Shown here: piece after piece, positions 9,771 through 17,637 of the stretch
Numbering within the stretch: position 1 is the first letter of the stretch
Layout of the letters: each line of letters opens with the position of its first letter
Source of the DNA: Bacteroidales bacterium WCE2008
Lineage (GTDB): Bacteria; Bacteroidota; Bacteroidia; Bacteroidales; UBA932
Length of the DNA stretch: 64,000 nt
Direction: 5' to 3'
Assembly: GCA_900167925.1 (NCBI GenBank)
Contig: FUZM01000001.1
Span: forward strand, 434,001-498,000
Translations under genes and position numbers: made by a program
Notes under the pieces: model-generated
Told to the model about the DNA's origin: nothing
The model's database searches: none
Seen by the model: the letters and a program-made list of their open reading frames with translations, nothing else

Positions 9771-10488
9771 TCTTGCTCACGATTCTGATGGCCCTTGCGA
9801 GCTCAAGGTCCTCAGGCGTGGTAAGCTTTATGTTGAACCTCTCTCCCTCGCAGAAGGAGAGAGGTATTCCATATGCTGAAGCTACCGAGGCGTCGTCAGT
9901 GAAGGATGTGTCGTAGGCCTGGCCGTATGCTGCCTTGAGTTCTTCCGAGAGGAATATCTGCGGAGTCTGGACCGAATAGATCGAAGACCTGTCGAGGACC
10001 ACGCCTTCCGTCAGTGCCAGAACCTTCTCTCCGTCGGGCCCCGCCTCTGTGTGAAGCGGCTTGAGGGTATCGGTCGTAGGCCGGCATGGAACGAGGCCGT
10101 GACATGATCCTTTCTCCATCTTTTCAAACATCGAAATGATAAGCTCTTTCGAGATGAGAGGGCGGACTCCGTCGTGGACTGCGACGACAGCTCCGTCAGG
10201 CACTTTGGCCAGGGCGTTCTTTACGGAATGGAAACGGGTTATGCCGCCGGAGACCATTACCTGAGGGCAGTTGAAGTTGTTCTCCAGACAATAGTCTTTC
10301 CACCATGGAATCCAGCTTTCCGGGAGTACCGTGACGACGCGGATATCCGGCACCGCTTCCAGGAATTTCGAGATGGTCAGCCTCAGTACCGGAACCCCCT
10401 CGAATTCAAGGAACTGCTTCGGTCTGCTTCCGCCCATTCTCACGCCCTTTCCTCCGGCGGAGACTATAAGGAATTTTTTTCTGCCCAT
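9763..10488 (-). CDS. ispD: 2-C-methyl-D-erythritol 4-phosphate cytidylyltransferase
   Basis: Third step of the non-mevalonate isoprenoid pathway: MEP + CTP to CDP-methylerythritol. 241 aa from ATG 10488. The nucleotide-binding loop SAGGKGVRMG spans 10-19 (family form is AAGxGxRM), RPKQF spans 22-26 and HDGVRP spans 105-110. A TTG at 10512 extends the frame, but it falls inside the predicted promoter -7 box (10510-10517), so the ATG is chosen. Convergent with, and overlapping, the Lrp-type gene by 8 bases. Confidence 0.92.
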   Translation of the reverse strand: MGRKKFLIVSAGGKGVRMGGSRPKQFLEFEGVPVLRLTISKFLEAVPDIRVVTVLPESWIPWWKDYCLENNFNCPQVMVSGGITRFHSVKNALAKVPDGAVVAVHDGVRPLISKELIISMFEKMEKGSCHGLVPCRPTTDTLKPLHTEAGPDGEKVLALTEGVVLDRSSIYSVQTPQIFLSEELKAAYGQAYDTSFTDDASVASAYGIPLSFCEGERFNIKLTTPEDLELARAIRIVSKTI

Positions 10489-10509
10489 ATTAGTAAAGAA
10501 ATATAACTG

Positions 10510-10517
10510 CAAATTTA
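10510..10517 (-). promoter_or_regulatory. -7 box of the ispD promoter
   Basis: TAAATTTG on the minus strand, a full match to TAnnTTTG, about 22 bases before the ispD ATG. No convincing -33 box. It excludes the TTG start at 10512. Confidence 0.5.
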
Positions 10518-10574
10518 AGATTTTTTCGTATTTTTACGGAAATTAAGTTTAATGGTTATCGATACGCGCAAAAG

Positions 10575-11597
10575 ATGGCATTTTCATTTTTGACACAGGA
10601 ACTGGCAATCGACCTCGGAACCGCCAATACCGTCATATTTCAGAATGACAATATCGTTCTTGACGAGCCGAGCATCGTTGCTATCGACAATAATACAGGC
10701 AAGTGCATAGCCCTTGGCCAGAAGGCTAAGCTGATGCACGAAAGGACGAATCCGGGCATCAAGACAGTGCGTCCTATGAAGGATGGCGTGATCGCCGACT
10801 TCGAGGCTGCAGAGATGATGATCCGCGGATTTATCCGTGAGGTGAACAGCAAGCGCTCCTCTCTTTTCCAGCCGAACCTGAGAATCGTCGTCGGTATCCC
10901 TTCAGGAAGTACCGAAGTCGAGATCAGGGCCGTGCGTGACTCTACCGAGCATGCAGGCGGAAGGGATGTTTATCTTATCTACGAGCCGATGGCTGCGGCC
11001 CTCGGTATCGGACTCGATGTCGAGGCCCCGAAAGGCAACATGGTCGTAGATATCGGAGGCGGTACTGCCGAGATAGCTGTCATTTCCCTCGGAGGCATAG
11101 TGCAGCAGGAGAGCATCAAGACTGCCGGAGACGAACTTACCAACGATATCCAGCAGTATCTCCGCCAGCAGCACAATATCAAAGTCGGCGAGATTACGGC
11201 CGAGAAGACGAAGATCGCCGTCGGCGCCGTGATCCCTCAGCTCGAAGAAGAGCCGGAGCCGTTCATCGTGCGCGGACCGAACCTCATGACCGGCCATCCT
11301 GTAGAGGTTGCAGTAACCTATCAGGAGATAGCCCATTGCCTTGACAAATCAATCGCAAAGATTGAATCATCAATACTCCATGTGCTCGAGCAGACCCCTC
11401 CTGAGCTTTACTCCGATATCGTCGAGAACGGTATCTTCCTTTCCGGCGGCGGCGCCCTTCTCAGAGGCCTCGCCCAGAGATTCTCGGAGAAGGTCAATAT
11501 CCCGTTCCATGTCGCAGAGGATCCTCTCCGTGCCGTGGCAAGAGGTACCTGCATCGCCCTCAAGAACGCAGCCAACTACTCGTTCCTCAAGAGGTAG
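10575..11597 (+). CDS. mreB: rod shape-determining protein MreB (actin-like)
   Basis: Bacterial actin that organises the lateral-wall elongation machinery at the inner membrane. 340 aa, normal. Phosphate-1 motif AIDLGTANT near the start, phosphate-2 region with VVDIGGGTAEIA, adenosine motif FLSGGGALLRGL, and the usual VRPMKDGVIADF. First gene of a tight five-gene operon (mreB-mreC-mreD-mrdA-rodA), with spacings of 3, -11, -1 and 2 bases. Upstream, TATTTTTA at 10529-10536 is a possible weak -7 box. Confidence 0.97.
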   Translation: MAFSFLTQELAIDLGTANTVIFQNDNIVLDEPSIVAIDNNTGKCIALGQKAKLMHERTNPGIKTVRPMKDGVIADFEAAEMMIRGFIREVNSKRSSLFQPNLRIVVGIPSGSTEVEIRAVRDSTEHAGGRDVYLIYEPMAAALGIGLDVEAPKGNMVVDIGGGTAEIAVISLGGIVQQESIKTAGDELTNDIQQYLRQQHNIKVGEITAEKTKIAVGAVIPQLEEEPEPFIVRGPNLMTGHPVEVAVTYQEIAHCLDKSIAKIESSILHVLEQTPPELYSDIVENGIFLSGGGALLRGLAQRFSEKVNIPFHVAEDPLRAVARGTCIALKNAANYSFLKR

Positions 11598-11600
11598 ATA

Positions 11601-12437
11601 ATGGGCGGAAGGAGCAAAATAGGACGAATTCTGATTAATGCAGCAATCTTCATTCTCATGGAGATTGCTGCTCTGAGTATGTTGAGGAACAGTAGCGCGA
11701 CTCAGCAGTTCTTCATAACCAAAGGAGTGCATAATGTCATTGCGAAGGTATGGGGCGGGGCTGAGAATATACATTACTACTTCAATCTGCGACAGGTCAA
11801 CGAAGCCCTTTCGCATGAGAATTTCGAGCTTAACCGCCGGTTGTCCGCCTTTCTTGAAGATGTCGAAAAGGCGAAGAGAGATTCCCTTACGACGACTTAC
11901 TCCTTCCACGACGACTATGTCTATACTCCTGCGGACATCATAAAGATGAGCCGCAACACCCAGCATAACTACATTATCCTTTCCCAGGGTTCGGATGACG
12001 GCGTCAAGCCGCAGGCCGGAATCATAACCCGCAACGGGGTCATCGGCATCGTCGATGCGGTCAGCAAGCATTACTCATATGCGATCTCGTTCATGAATAC
12101 GAGCTTCAGCCTGAGCGCCAGACTGGGCCGTGAGGGTGCGGTCGGGCCGCTGGTATGGGACGGGAAATCTACCGATGGGGCCCTTCTCCGGGAGATCCCT
12201 CTGCAGAACCGTTTCGAACCGGGGGATACCGTTTTCACAAGCGGCCACTCCTCGATCTTCCCGCCGGACATTCCTGTCGGTATTACAGGCGAATCCAGAA
12301 TAGTCAACGGCGCTACCTACGAGATCGACGTGAAACTTCTCCAGGACTTCAGTTCAGTAAGATATGTGACCCTCGTCAACAACAAGGGCCGCAAAGAAAT
12401 AGAGACCTTAGAAAAGGAGGCGCAGCATGAGAAATAA
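11601..12437 (+). CDS. mreC: rod shape-determining protein MreC
   Basis: 278 aa bitopic protein linking MreB filaments to periplasmic wall synthases. A short basic N-terminus, one membrane helix (about 10-28), a coiled-coil stretch (about 60-100), then the beta-barrel domain, seen in segments such as ITRNGVIGIVD and GHSSIFPPDIPVGI. Starts 3 bases after mreB, and its last 11 bases overlap mreD. Confidence 0.93.
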   Translation: MGGRSKIGRILINAAIFILMEIAALSMLRNSSATQQFFITKGVHNVIAKVWGGAENIHYYFNLRQVNEALSHENFELNRRLSAFLEDVEKAKRDSLTTTYSFHDDYVYTPADIIKMSRNTQHNYIILSQGSDDGVKPQAGIITRNGVIGIVDAVSKHYSYAISFMNTSFSLSARLGREGAVGPLVWDGKSTDGALLREIPLQNRFEPGDTVFTSGHSSIFPPDIPVGITGESRIVNGATYEIDVKLLQDFSSVRYVTLVNNKGRKEIETLEKEAQHEK

Positions 12438-12936
12438 TTTCTTCCTCTACTATCTGCTGCTGGTCATAGCCCAGCTGATGGTCTGCAATTTCCTGCATGT
12501 CACTCCTCTCCTCACTCTCAGCGTACTCCCGGTGCTGGTGCTTTGCATCCCTACCCGTTTCGGGACTTTGCCGACGATGTTTTTAGCCTTCCTGACCGGA
12601 TTGCTGGTGGATCTTTTTGCCGACTGCAGCATAGGACTCAACGTGTTTGCCCTCGTGCCGGTAGCCTTGATAAAGAGAAACCTCTGCACCTTTATCTTCG
12701 GGGAAGAGATGACCGTCAGAGAAGAAGAATTTTCAATAAGGAAATACGGCCCCGCAAAAGTGATCTTTGCGATCTTCGTGGTCCAGACCGTTTTCCTGCT
12801 GCTATATATCTGGGCTGATGGCGGAAGCTCCAGGACGATGGCCTTCAACGCTATGAGATTTGCTGTATCGCTCGTCTCCTGCATCCTGGTCTCGATTCCG
12901 CTCGTCTCCCTGCTTAAACCGGACGAAAGGAAATAA
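12427..12936 (+). CDS. mreD: rod shape-determining protein MreD
   Basis: 169 aa polytopic inner-membrane protein, with about five hydrophobic segments and few charged residues. The sequence itself is weakly conserved, so the call relies on length, hydrophobicity and position between mreC and mrdA. Overlaps mreC by 11 bases and shares one base with the mrdA start. Confidence 0.88.
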   Translation: MRNNFFLYYLLLVIAQLMVCNFLHVTPLLTLSVLPVLVLCIPTRFGTLPTMFLAFLTGLLVDLFADCSIGLNVFALVPVALIKRNLCTFIFGEEMTVREEEFSIRKYGPAKVIFAIFVVQTVFLLLYIWADGGSSRTMAFNAMRFAVSLVSCILVSIPLVSLLKPDERK

Positions 12937-14783
12937 TGGACTCTTCAAGGAGGAACAGACTGCTCATCGGTCTGGGGGTTGCGGTATGCATCCTCCTGAT
13001 AAGGCTGTTCTCCATCCAGATCCTTGACGACAGATACAAGAAAGACGCTTCCAACAACTCCATGGTCTATGATATCATCTATCCGACCAGGGGAGTGATC
13101 TATGACCGCAATGGCGTGATCATCGTCGGCAACAAAGTGGCCTACGATATCATGGTTACGCCCCGGGAAGTCGAGCCCTTCGATACTCTGATGCTGGCCG
13201 ATGTCCTTGAAGTCAGTCCAGACTTCCTGCGCGGAAAGATGGCCGAGTACCGCCGCAACAGACGCAAGATCGGCTATCAGTCCATGACTCTGCTGAAGCA
13301 GATTCCTGCCGAGACTTACATGAAATTCGCAGAGGTCCAGTACCGTTTCCCGGGCTTCAGGGGGCAGGTGCGAAGCATCCGCGACTATCCGGTCAATGCC
13401 GGAGGCAACCTTCTCGGCTATGTCTCTGAAGTTGATCAGTCATACATAAAGAAGCATCCTGAGAGCTACCGTTCCGGAGATTACGCCGGAAAGACCGGCA
13501 TCGAGGCCGCCAGGGAGGAAGACCTCCGTGGCGAAAAAGGTTATCATATCTACCTCCGTGACTCACATAACCAGCGTCAGGCACGCTACAAGGACGGCGC
13601 CGAAGACAAGGAAGCCATCCCCGGCAAGGATATCGTGACTACCATAGATGCCGAGCTCCAGCAGTATGGCCAGCTGCTCATGCAGAACAAGGTAGGCAGT
13701 CTCGTAGCCATCGAACCCTCGACCGGAGAGATACTGACTATGGTATCCAGCCCGGGTATCGACGTGGAGATGCTCGCCGACATCGGAAAGCATTACGGCG
13801 AAATCGTCAACGACCCGTACAAGCCGATGTTCAACCGTGCCGTGCAGGCCCCATACCCTCCGGGATCGGTGTTCAAGCTGGTCAACGGACTTATCGGTCT
13901 CGAAGAAGGAGTCCTGAAACCGGAGTACGCTTATCCTTGCAGCCAGGGCTACCACTTCGGAAAGCATAAGCTCGGCTGCCACGTGCACCGTTCGCCGCTG
14001 ATTCTGGAGGACGCGATCATGATGTCCTGCAACGGTTATTTCTGCTATGTCCTCAAGAACATTCTGGAGAACCGCAAATACTCCAGCATCGACGAGTCTC
14101 TCGACAAATGGAATGATTACGTGCAGAGTTTCGGCTTCGGACATAAACTCGGCAGCGACTTCCCGGCAGAACTCGGCGGGACCCTCCCGGATTCCAAGCT
14201 CTACAACAAACGCTATGGCAAGGGAGGATGGAAGTTCACGACGATCATTTCCATCTCTATCGGACAGGGCGAGGTCGGAGTAACCCCTCTGCAGATCGCT
14301 AATCTCTGCGCGACCGTAGCCAACAGGGGACACTACATAATCCCGCACATAATAAAGGATTCTCCGGGTGTCGAGATTGACCCTAAATACCACGAAAGAC
14401 AGTATACGATGGTCGATACGACCAATTTCTATAAGGTCATAAACGGAATGTGGAAGGCTGTCAATGCCGGTTACGGTTCCGGCGGTACGGCCAGCATAGC
14501 AGCCGTTCCGGGACTCGATATCTGCGGAAAGACAGGTACGGCCCAGAACCCTCGCGGCGCCGACAACTCCGTCTTCATCTGCTTCGCTCCTAAGGACAAT
14601 CCGAAGATCGCCGTGGCGGCTTATGTCGAGAACGGTGGTTTCGGTGCGACATGGGCAGCCCCGATCGCATCCCTTCTCGTCGAGAAGTATCTCAACGGGG
14701 AGATAAGCGACGACCCCGGCCGTCAGGCCCTGCAGCAGCGCATGCTCGAAGGAAACCTTATGTCAAGAGTTAAAAAGGACTAG
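12936..14783 (+). CDS. mrdA: penicillin-binding protein 2, elongation transpeptidase
   Basis: Class B PBP that cross-links lateral-wall peptidoglycan together with RodA. 615 aa: N-terminal membrane helix (about 8-25), pedestal/dimerisation domain beginning with YPTRGVIYDRNG, transpeptidase domain with Ser311 of SVFK, Ser364-Cys-Asn366 (SxN) and Lys532 of KTGT. All catalytic motifs are intact. Its ATG overlaps the mreD stop by one base and rodA follows after 2 bases. Confidence 0.95.
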   Translation: MDSSRRNRLLIGLGVAVCILLIRLFSIQILDDRYKKDASNNSMVYDIIYPTRGVIYDRNGVIIVGNKVAYDIMVTPREVEPFDTLMLADVLEVSPDFLRGKMAEYRRNRRKIGYQSMTLLKQIPAETYMKFAEVQYRFPGFRGQVRSIRDYPVNAGGNLLGYVSEVDQSYIKKHPESYRSGDYAGKTGIEAAREEDLRGEKGYHIYLRDSHNQRQARYKDGAEDKEAIPGKDIVTTIDAELQQYGQLLMQNKVGSLVAIEPSTGEILTMVSSPGIDVEMLADIGKHYGEIVNDPYKPMFNRAVQAPYPPGSVFKLVNGLIGLEEGVLKPEYAYPCSQGYHFGKHKLGCHVHRSPLILEDAIMMSCNGYFCYVLKNILENRKYSSIDESLDKWNDYVQSFGFGHKLGSDFPAELGGTLPDSKLYNKRYGKGGWKFTTIISISIGQGEVGVTPLQIANLCATVANRGHYIIPHIIKDSPGVEIDPKYHERQYTMVDTTNFYKVINGMWKAVNAGYGSGGTASIAAVPGLDICGKTGTAQNPRGADNSVFICFAPKDNPKIAVAAYVENGGFGATWAAPIASLLVEKYLNGEISDDPGRQALQQRMLEGNLMSRVKKD

Positions 14784-14785
14784 AT

Positions 14786-16231
14786 ATGCCGATAAGAAGT
14801 TCATCCAGATCAATGCGCCAGTCTTATGACTGGAGCCTTGTCATCTTCTACCTGCTCCTTATCGTCATCGGCTGGATCAATATCTATGCATCGATCCATT
14901 CGTCCGAGCCGTCCAGCATCATCGCCTGGTCCGCCAGAAGCGGAAAGCAGTTCGTATGGATACTGACCTCTCTCGGACTGGCCGGACTGATCCTTTTCGT
15001 GCTGCCGCCGCGACTATGGGAGAGCGGGTCCATCCCGTTTTATGTCGGTGTCATGTTCCTTCTGGTCGCCGTGATCTTCCTCGGAATCGAGGTCAAGGGC
15101 TCGAGATCATGGTTCGAATTCGGCCCCGTCCGGTTCCAGCCGGCCGAGATATCGAAAATCACGACGTCGCTGATGCTGGCCTTCCTGATGAGCCGGGCCA
15201 ACTATAGGATAACCAAGCTGCGGGATTTCATGATCGCGGCGATAATAGTCGGACTCCCGATGCTTATAATCGTGGCAGAGAGCGAGACCGGCTCCGCGCT
15301 CGTCTATGTCGGCTTCATTTTCATGTTCTACCGCGAGGGCTTGTCCGGATGGTTCCTGGCGGTCATCGGAATAGCGATTCTTCTGTTCATATTGACGCTG
15401 ACGGCCTCTCCGTTCACGGCGGTGCTGGTACTGCTGTCGCTGCTGGTGCTGTTCAATGCATTCAACGGAAGATTCTGGAGGACGATACTTCTTGGAGGAA
15501 TCCCGATTCTGCTGCTTGCCTTGATCCCTGCGATCCGCCGGGCTTTAGTTCCAGGGGCGGAAGGTGGCATCCCTTATTTCCGTTATATCATCGCCGGGCT
15601 TTCCGTTGTCGCCATTCCTATTCTGCTGGTTCGTGCGTATAAGATTAAAAGCAGGTTCCTGACGCTGTCAGTGGCCGGATTCATCGCCGGAATAATGATG
15701 ATCATGTCGGCGGATATCATCTTCAATGATGTCCTTCAGGAGCATCAGCGCAAGCGTATCGAGGTGCTTCTCGGAATGAAGGAGGATCCTTCCGGAGTAG
15801 GTTACAATGTCAACCAGAGTATGATTGCGATTGGTTCGGGCGGTCTTACCGGCAAGGGTTACCTCAACGGTACCCAGACTACCTACGGCTTTGTGCCCGA
15901 GCAGAGTACGGATTTTATTTTCTGTACCGTGGGAGAGGAGTGGGGCTTCCTTGGATGTACTGTCGTGATCCTGCTTTATTTCCTGCTTATATGGAGGATC
16001 GTGCAGGATGCTGAGCATAGCAGGGAGGCGTTTACCCGTATCTACGGGTATTGTGTGGCGAGCTGTCTGTTCATGCATCTTTTCATCAATATCGGCATGA
16101 CTATCGGGCTCATGCCGGTTATCGGCATCCCGTTGCCGATGATGAGTTATGGCGGTTCTTCTCTATGGGCCTTTACCGTCATGATCTTCATCTTCGTCGC
16201 TCTCGACCATGAGGAACGCAAATATTTCTAG
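14786..16231 (+). CDS. rodA: RodA, SEDS-family peptidoglycan glycosyltransferase
   Basis: Polytopic glycan polymerase of the elongasome, partner of PBP2. 481 aa, somewhat longer than the E. coli protein (about 370 aa), as is usual in Bacteroidetes owing to extra hydrophobic segments in the middle (about residues 190-310). Recognisable SEDS features: GSRSWFEFGPVRFQPAEISK, the loop with EQSTDFIFCTVGEEWGF, and the C-terminal GIPLPMMSYGGSS motif. Last gene of the mre operon. Confidence 0.94.
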   Translation: MPIRSSSRSMRQSYDWSLVIFYLLLIVIGWINIYASIHSSEPSSIIAWSARSGKQFVWILTSLGLAGLILFVLPPRLWESGSIPFYVGVMFLLVAVIFLGIEVKGSRSWFEFGPVRFQPAEISKITTSLMLAFLMSRANYRITKLRDFMIAAIIVGLPMLIIVAESETGSALVYVGFIFMFYREGLSGWFLAVIGIAILLFILTLTASPFTAVLVLLSLLVLFNAFNGRFWRTILLGGIPILLLALIPAIRRALVPGAEGGIPYFRYIIAGLSVVAIPILLVRAYKIKSRFLTLSVAGFIAGIMMIMSADIIFNDVLQEHQRKRIEVLLGMKEDPSGVGYNVNQSMIAIGSGGLTGKGYLNGTQTTYGFVPEQSTDFIFCTVGEEWGFLGCTVVILLYFLLIWRIVQDAEHSREAFTRIYGYCVASCLFMHLFINIGMTIGLMPVIGIPLPMMSYGGSSLWAFTVMIFIFVALDHEERKYF

Positions 16232-16259
16232 CCCCCCTTCTCATTCTGACTAGAATTAT

Positions 16260-16267
16260 TATATTTG
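16260..16267 (+). promoter_or_regulatory. -7 box before the 157-aa membrane protein gene
   Basis: TATATTTG fully matches TAnnTTTG, 29 bases before the ATG at 16297. The -33 region has only TTCT at 18 bases. It marks a new transcript after the mre operon. Confidence 0.45.
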
Positions 16268-16296
16268 TCATCGATATTAATAATTGAGTAAAGATT

Positions 16297-16770
16297 ATGA
16301 GATACATCGCAAGAGCAGTGAAGTATTTTATATACTTCTTCATATTGCTGGCCCTGTTGCTTGGGATAATGATCGTCTTCAAGCTGACCGGAGGCGGAAT
16401 CGAATCGATATTTAAGGAAGGCTGGACATCAGTAGGAAAGATCGCCATACTCTTCGCCCTCGTCTCCTCAGTCTATCCCCTTTTCGGCTTCGTCAAGAAG
16501 ACCGCGATCATCCCCGGGGAATACCTCCAGATCAAGGATGACGTGATCAGATTCATGCAGGAAAAAGGCTACAAGCTCGAAAAAGAAGAAGGCGAGAATC
16601 TTACCTTCCGCTACCGTGGAGCAGTAGGCCGTCTGCTCAAAATGTATGAAGACAGACTTACCTTTACCAGATCATTCTCCGGTTTCGAGATCGAAGGACT
16701 CAGAAAAGATGTGATCAGAATAGTGTACGGACTCGAGTCCGCTTTCAGAAACGATAATAACCAGGAATAG
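16297..16770 (+). CDS. conserved membrane protein of unknown function (157 aa)
   Basis: I do not recognise a named family. Two hydrophobic helices (about 8-28 and 44-66) are followed by a soluble, charged C-terminal half (about 75-157) with alternating beta-type segments (GYKLEKEEGENLTFRYRG and DRLTFTRSF), probably cytoplasmic. Its own promoter precedes it, and the next gene (DUF2007-type) begins one base after its stop, so the two are a transcription unit. The sequence shows no catalytic motif. Confidence 0.75.
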   Translation: MRYIARAVKYFIYFFILLALLLGIMIVFKLTGGGIESIFKEGWTSVGKIAILFALVSSVYPLFGFVKKTAIIPGEYLQIKDDVIRFMQEKGYKLEKEEGENLTFRYRGAVGRLLKMYEDRLTFTRSFSGFEIEGLRKDVIRIVYGLESAFRNDNNQE

Positions 16771-16771
16771 T

Positions 16772-16984
16772 ATGGAAACAGATTTCAAGACAGTAGCTAA
16801 GTTTAGCGATCCGCTCTCCGCCGAGATTACCGCGGGAATGTTGAGGGAGAACGGCATCCCTGCCCAGATATTCGGCCAGGCTTCGTCGTATCCTTCTATC
16901 AATGCAGCCATTAACGCTATCGAGGTCAAGGTCAATGCCGAAGACTTCGAAGACGCGATGAAACTGTTGGAACAGAACGATTAA
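16772..16984 (+). CDS. DUF2007-type putative signal-transducing protein
   Basis: 70 aa. Pattern typical of the DUF2007 family: an N-terminal beta strand (KTVAKFSDPLSAEI), a helix with MLRENGIPAQIFG, and a final acidic helix (VNAEDFEDAMKLLEQ). The fold is ferredoxin-like and resembles PII-type modules; the function is not established. Begins one base after the preceding membrane-protein gene, and its last 4 bases overlap the end of the convergent DUF3109 gene. Confidence 0.75.
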   Translation: METDFKTVAKFSDPLSAEITAGMLRENGIPAQIFGQASSYPSINAAINAIEVKVNAEDFEDAMKLLEQND

Positions 16985-17634
16985 CCGTTTATATGGTCAG
17001 CTGCGGCCGAGAGAGCCTCATAGAACTCTTTGCCGTACAGAAATTCAAGGGGCTCGCGAAGGAACTGATAGACGCGGGTCCCTTCTCTTTTACCCTTCTC
17101 GAAAGCATCCTTGCAGATTGCCCACCGGTGCAGATTGAGAGCCTCGCCTCCTCCCGGCATACGTGTAACCCTGATAGGATAAAGCCAGCAGGACACCGGC
17201 TTGCGGAACTTATATTTCCCCTGGAAGAAGCACCTCTCTACAGAGCAGAGCACGTTCCCGTTCTCGAAAAGGCAGAAAGCGCAGTCTTCCAGACCCGGCG
17301 TGCCGATATAGCCGCTGGTCCCGGGTACTCCGCCTTCCACAAAATGAGTCTTGCGGACCACCGGAGTCACAATATCCCCTTCGCGGTCAATCTCGAAAAA
17401 GCCCTGGCTCTCGGCAGCCTCGCGGCCCTCCGGCGTCATGAGGGATGAATAGACCGGATAGTGCTTCTCGAGCTCTTCAGTCTCCTCTTCCCTCAGAGGC
17501 GCGCCACTGTCTCCATGGACGCAGCAGCATCCACGGCATTTCTCATAGTCGCATGCGAAATACTCTGTGACGACCTCCTCCGAAACGAGGATATCTCCTA
17601 TCTGGATTATTGTCCCGAAATCTTCCCTGCCCAT
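16981..17634 (-). CDS. DUF3109 family cysteine-rich protein
   Basis: 217 aa. Conserved cysteines in clusters: CDYEKCRGCCC (near residues 28-38), CAFCLFENGNVLC and SVERCF in the middle, CWLYPIRV, and AICKDAF near the end. This is the layout of the DUF3109/YkgJ-like proteins thought to bind zinc or an iron-sulfur cluster; the function is unproven. Starts 3 bases after the stop of the M16-like gene upstream, so it is co-transcribed with it. No signal peptide, so cytoplasmic. Confidence 0.82.
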   Translation of the reverse strand: MGREDFGTIIQIGDILVSEEVVTEYFACDYEKCRGCCCVHGDSGAPLREEETEELEKHYPVYSSLMTPEGREAAESQGFFEIDREGDIVTPVVRKTHFVEGGVPGTSGYIGTPGLEDCAFCLFENGNVLCSVERCFFQGKYKFRKPVSCWLYPIRVTRMPGGGEALNLHRWAICKDAFEKGKREGTRVYQFLREPLEFLYGKEFYEALSAAADHING

Positions 17635-17637
17635 AAG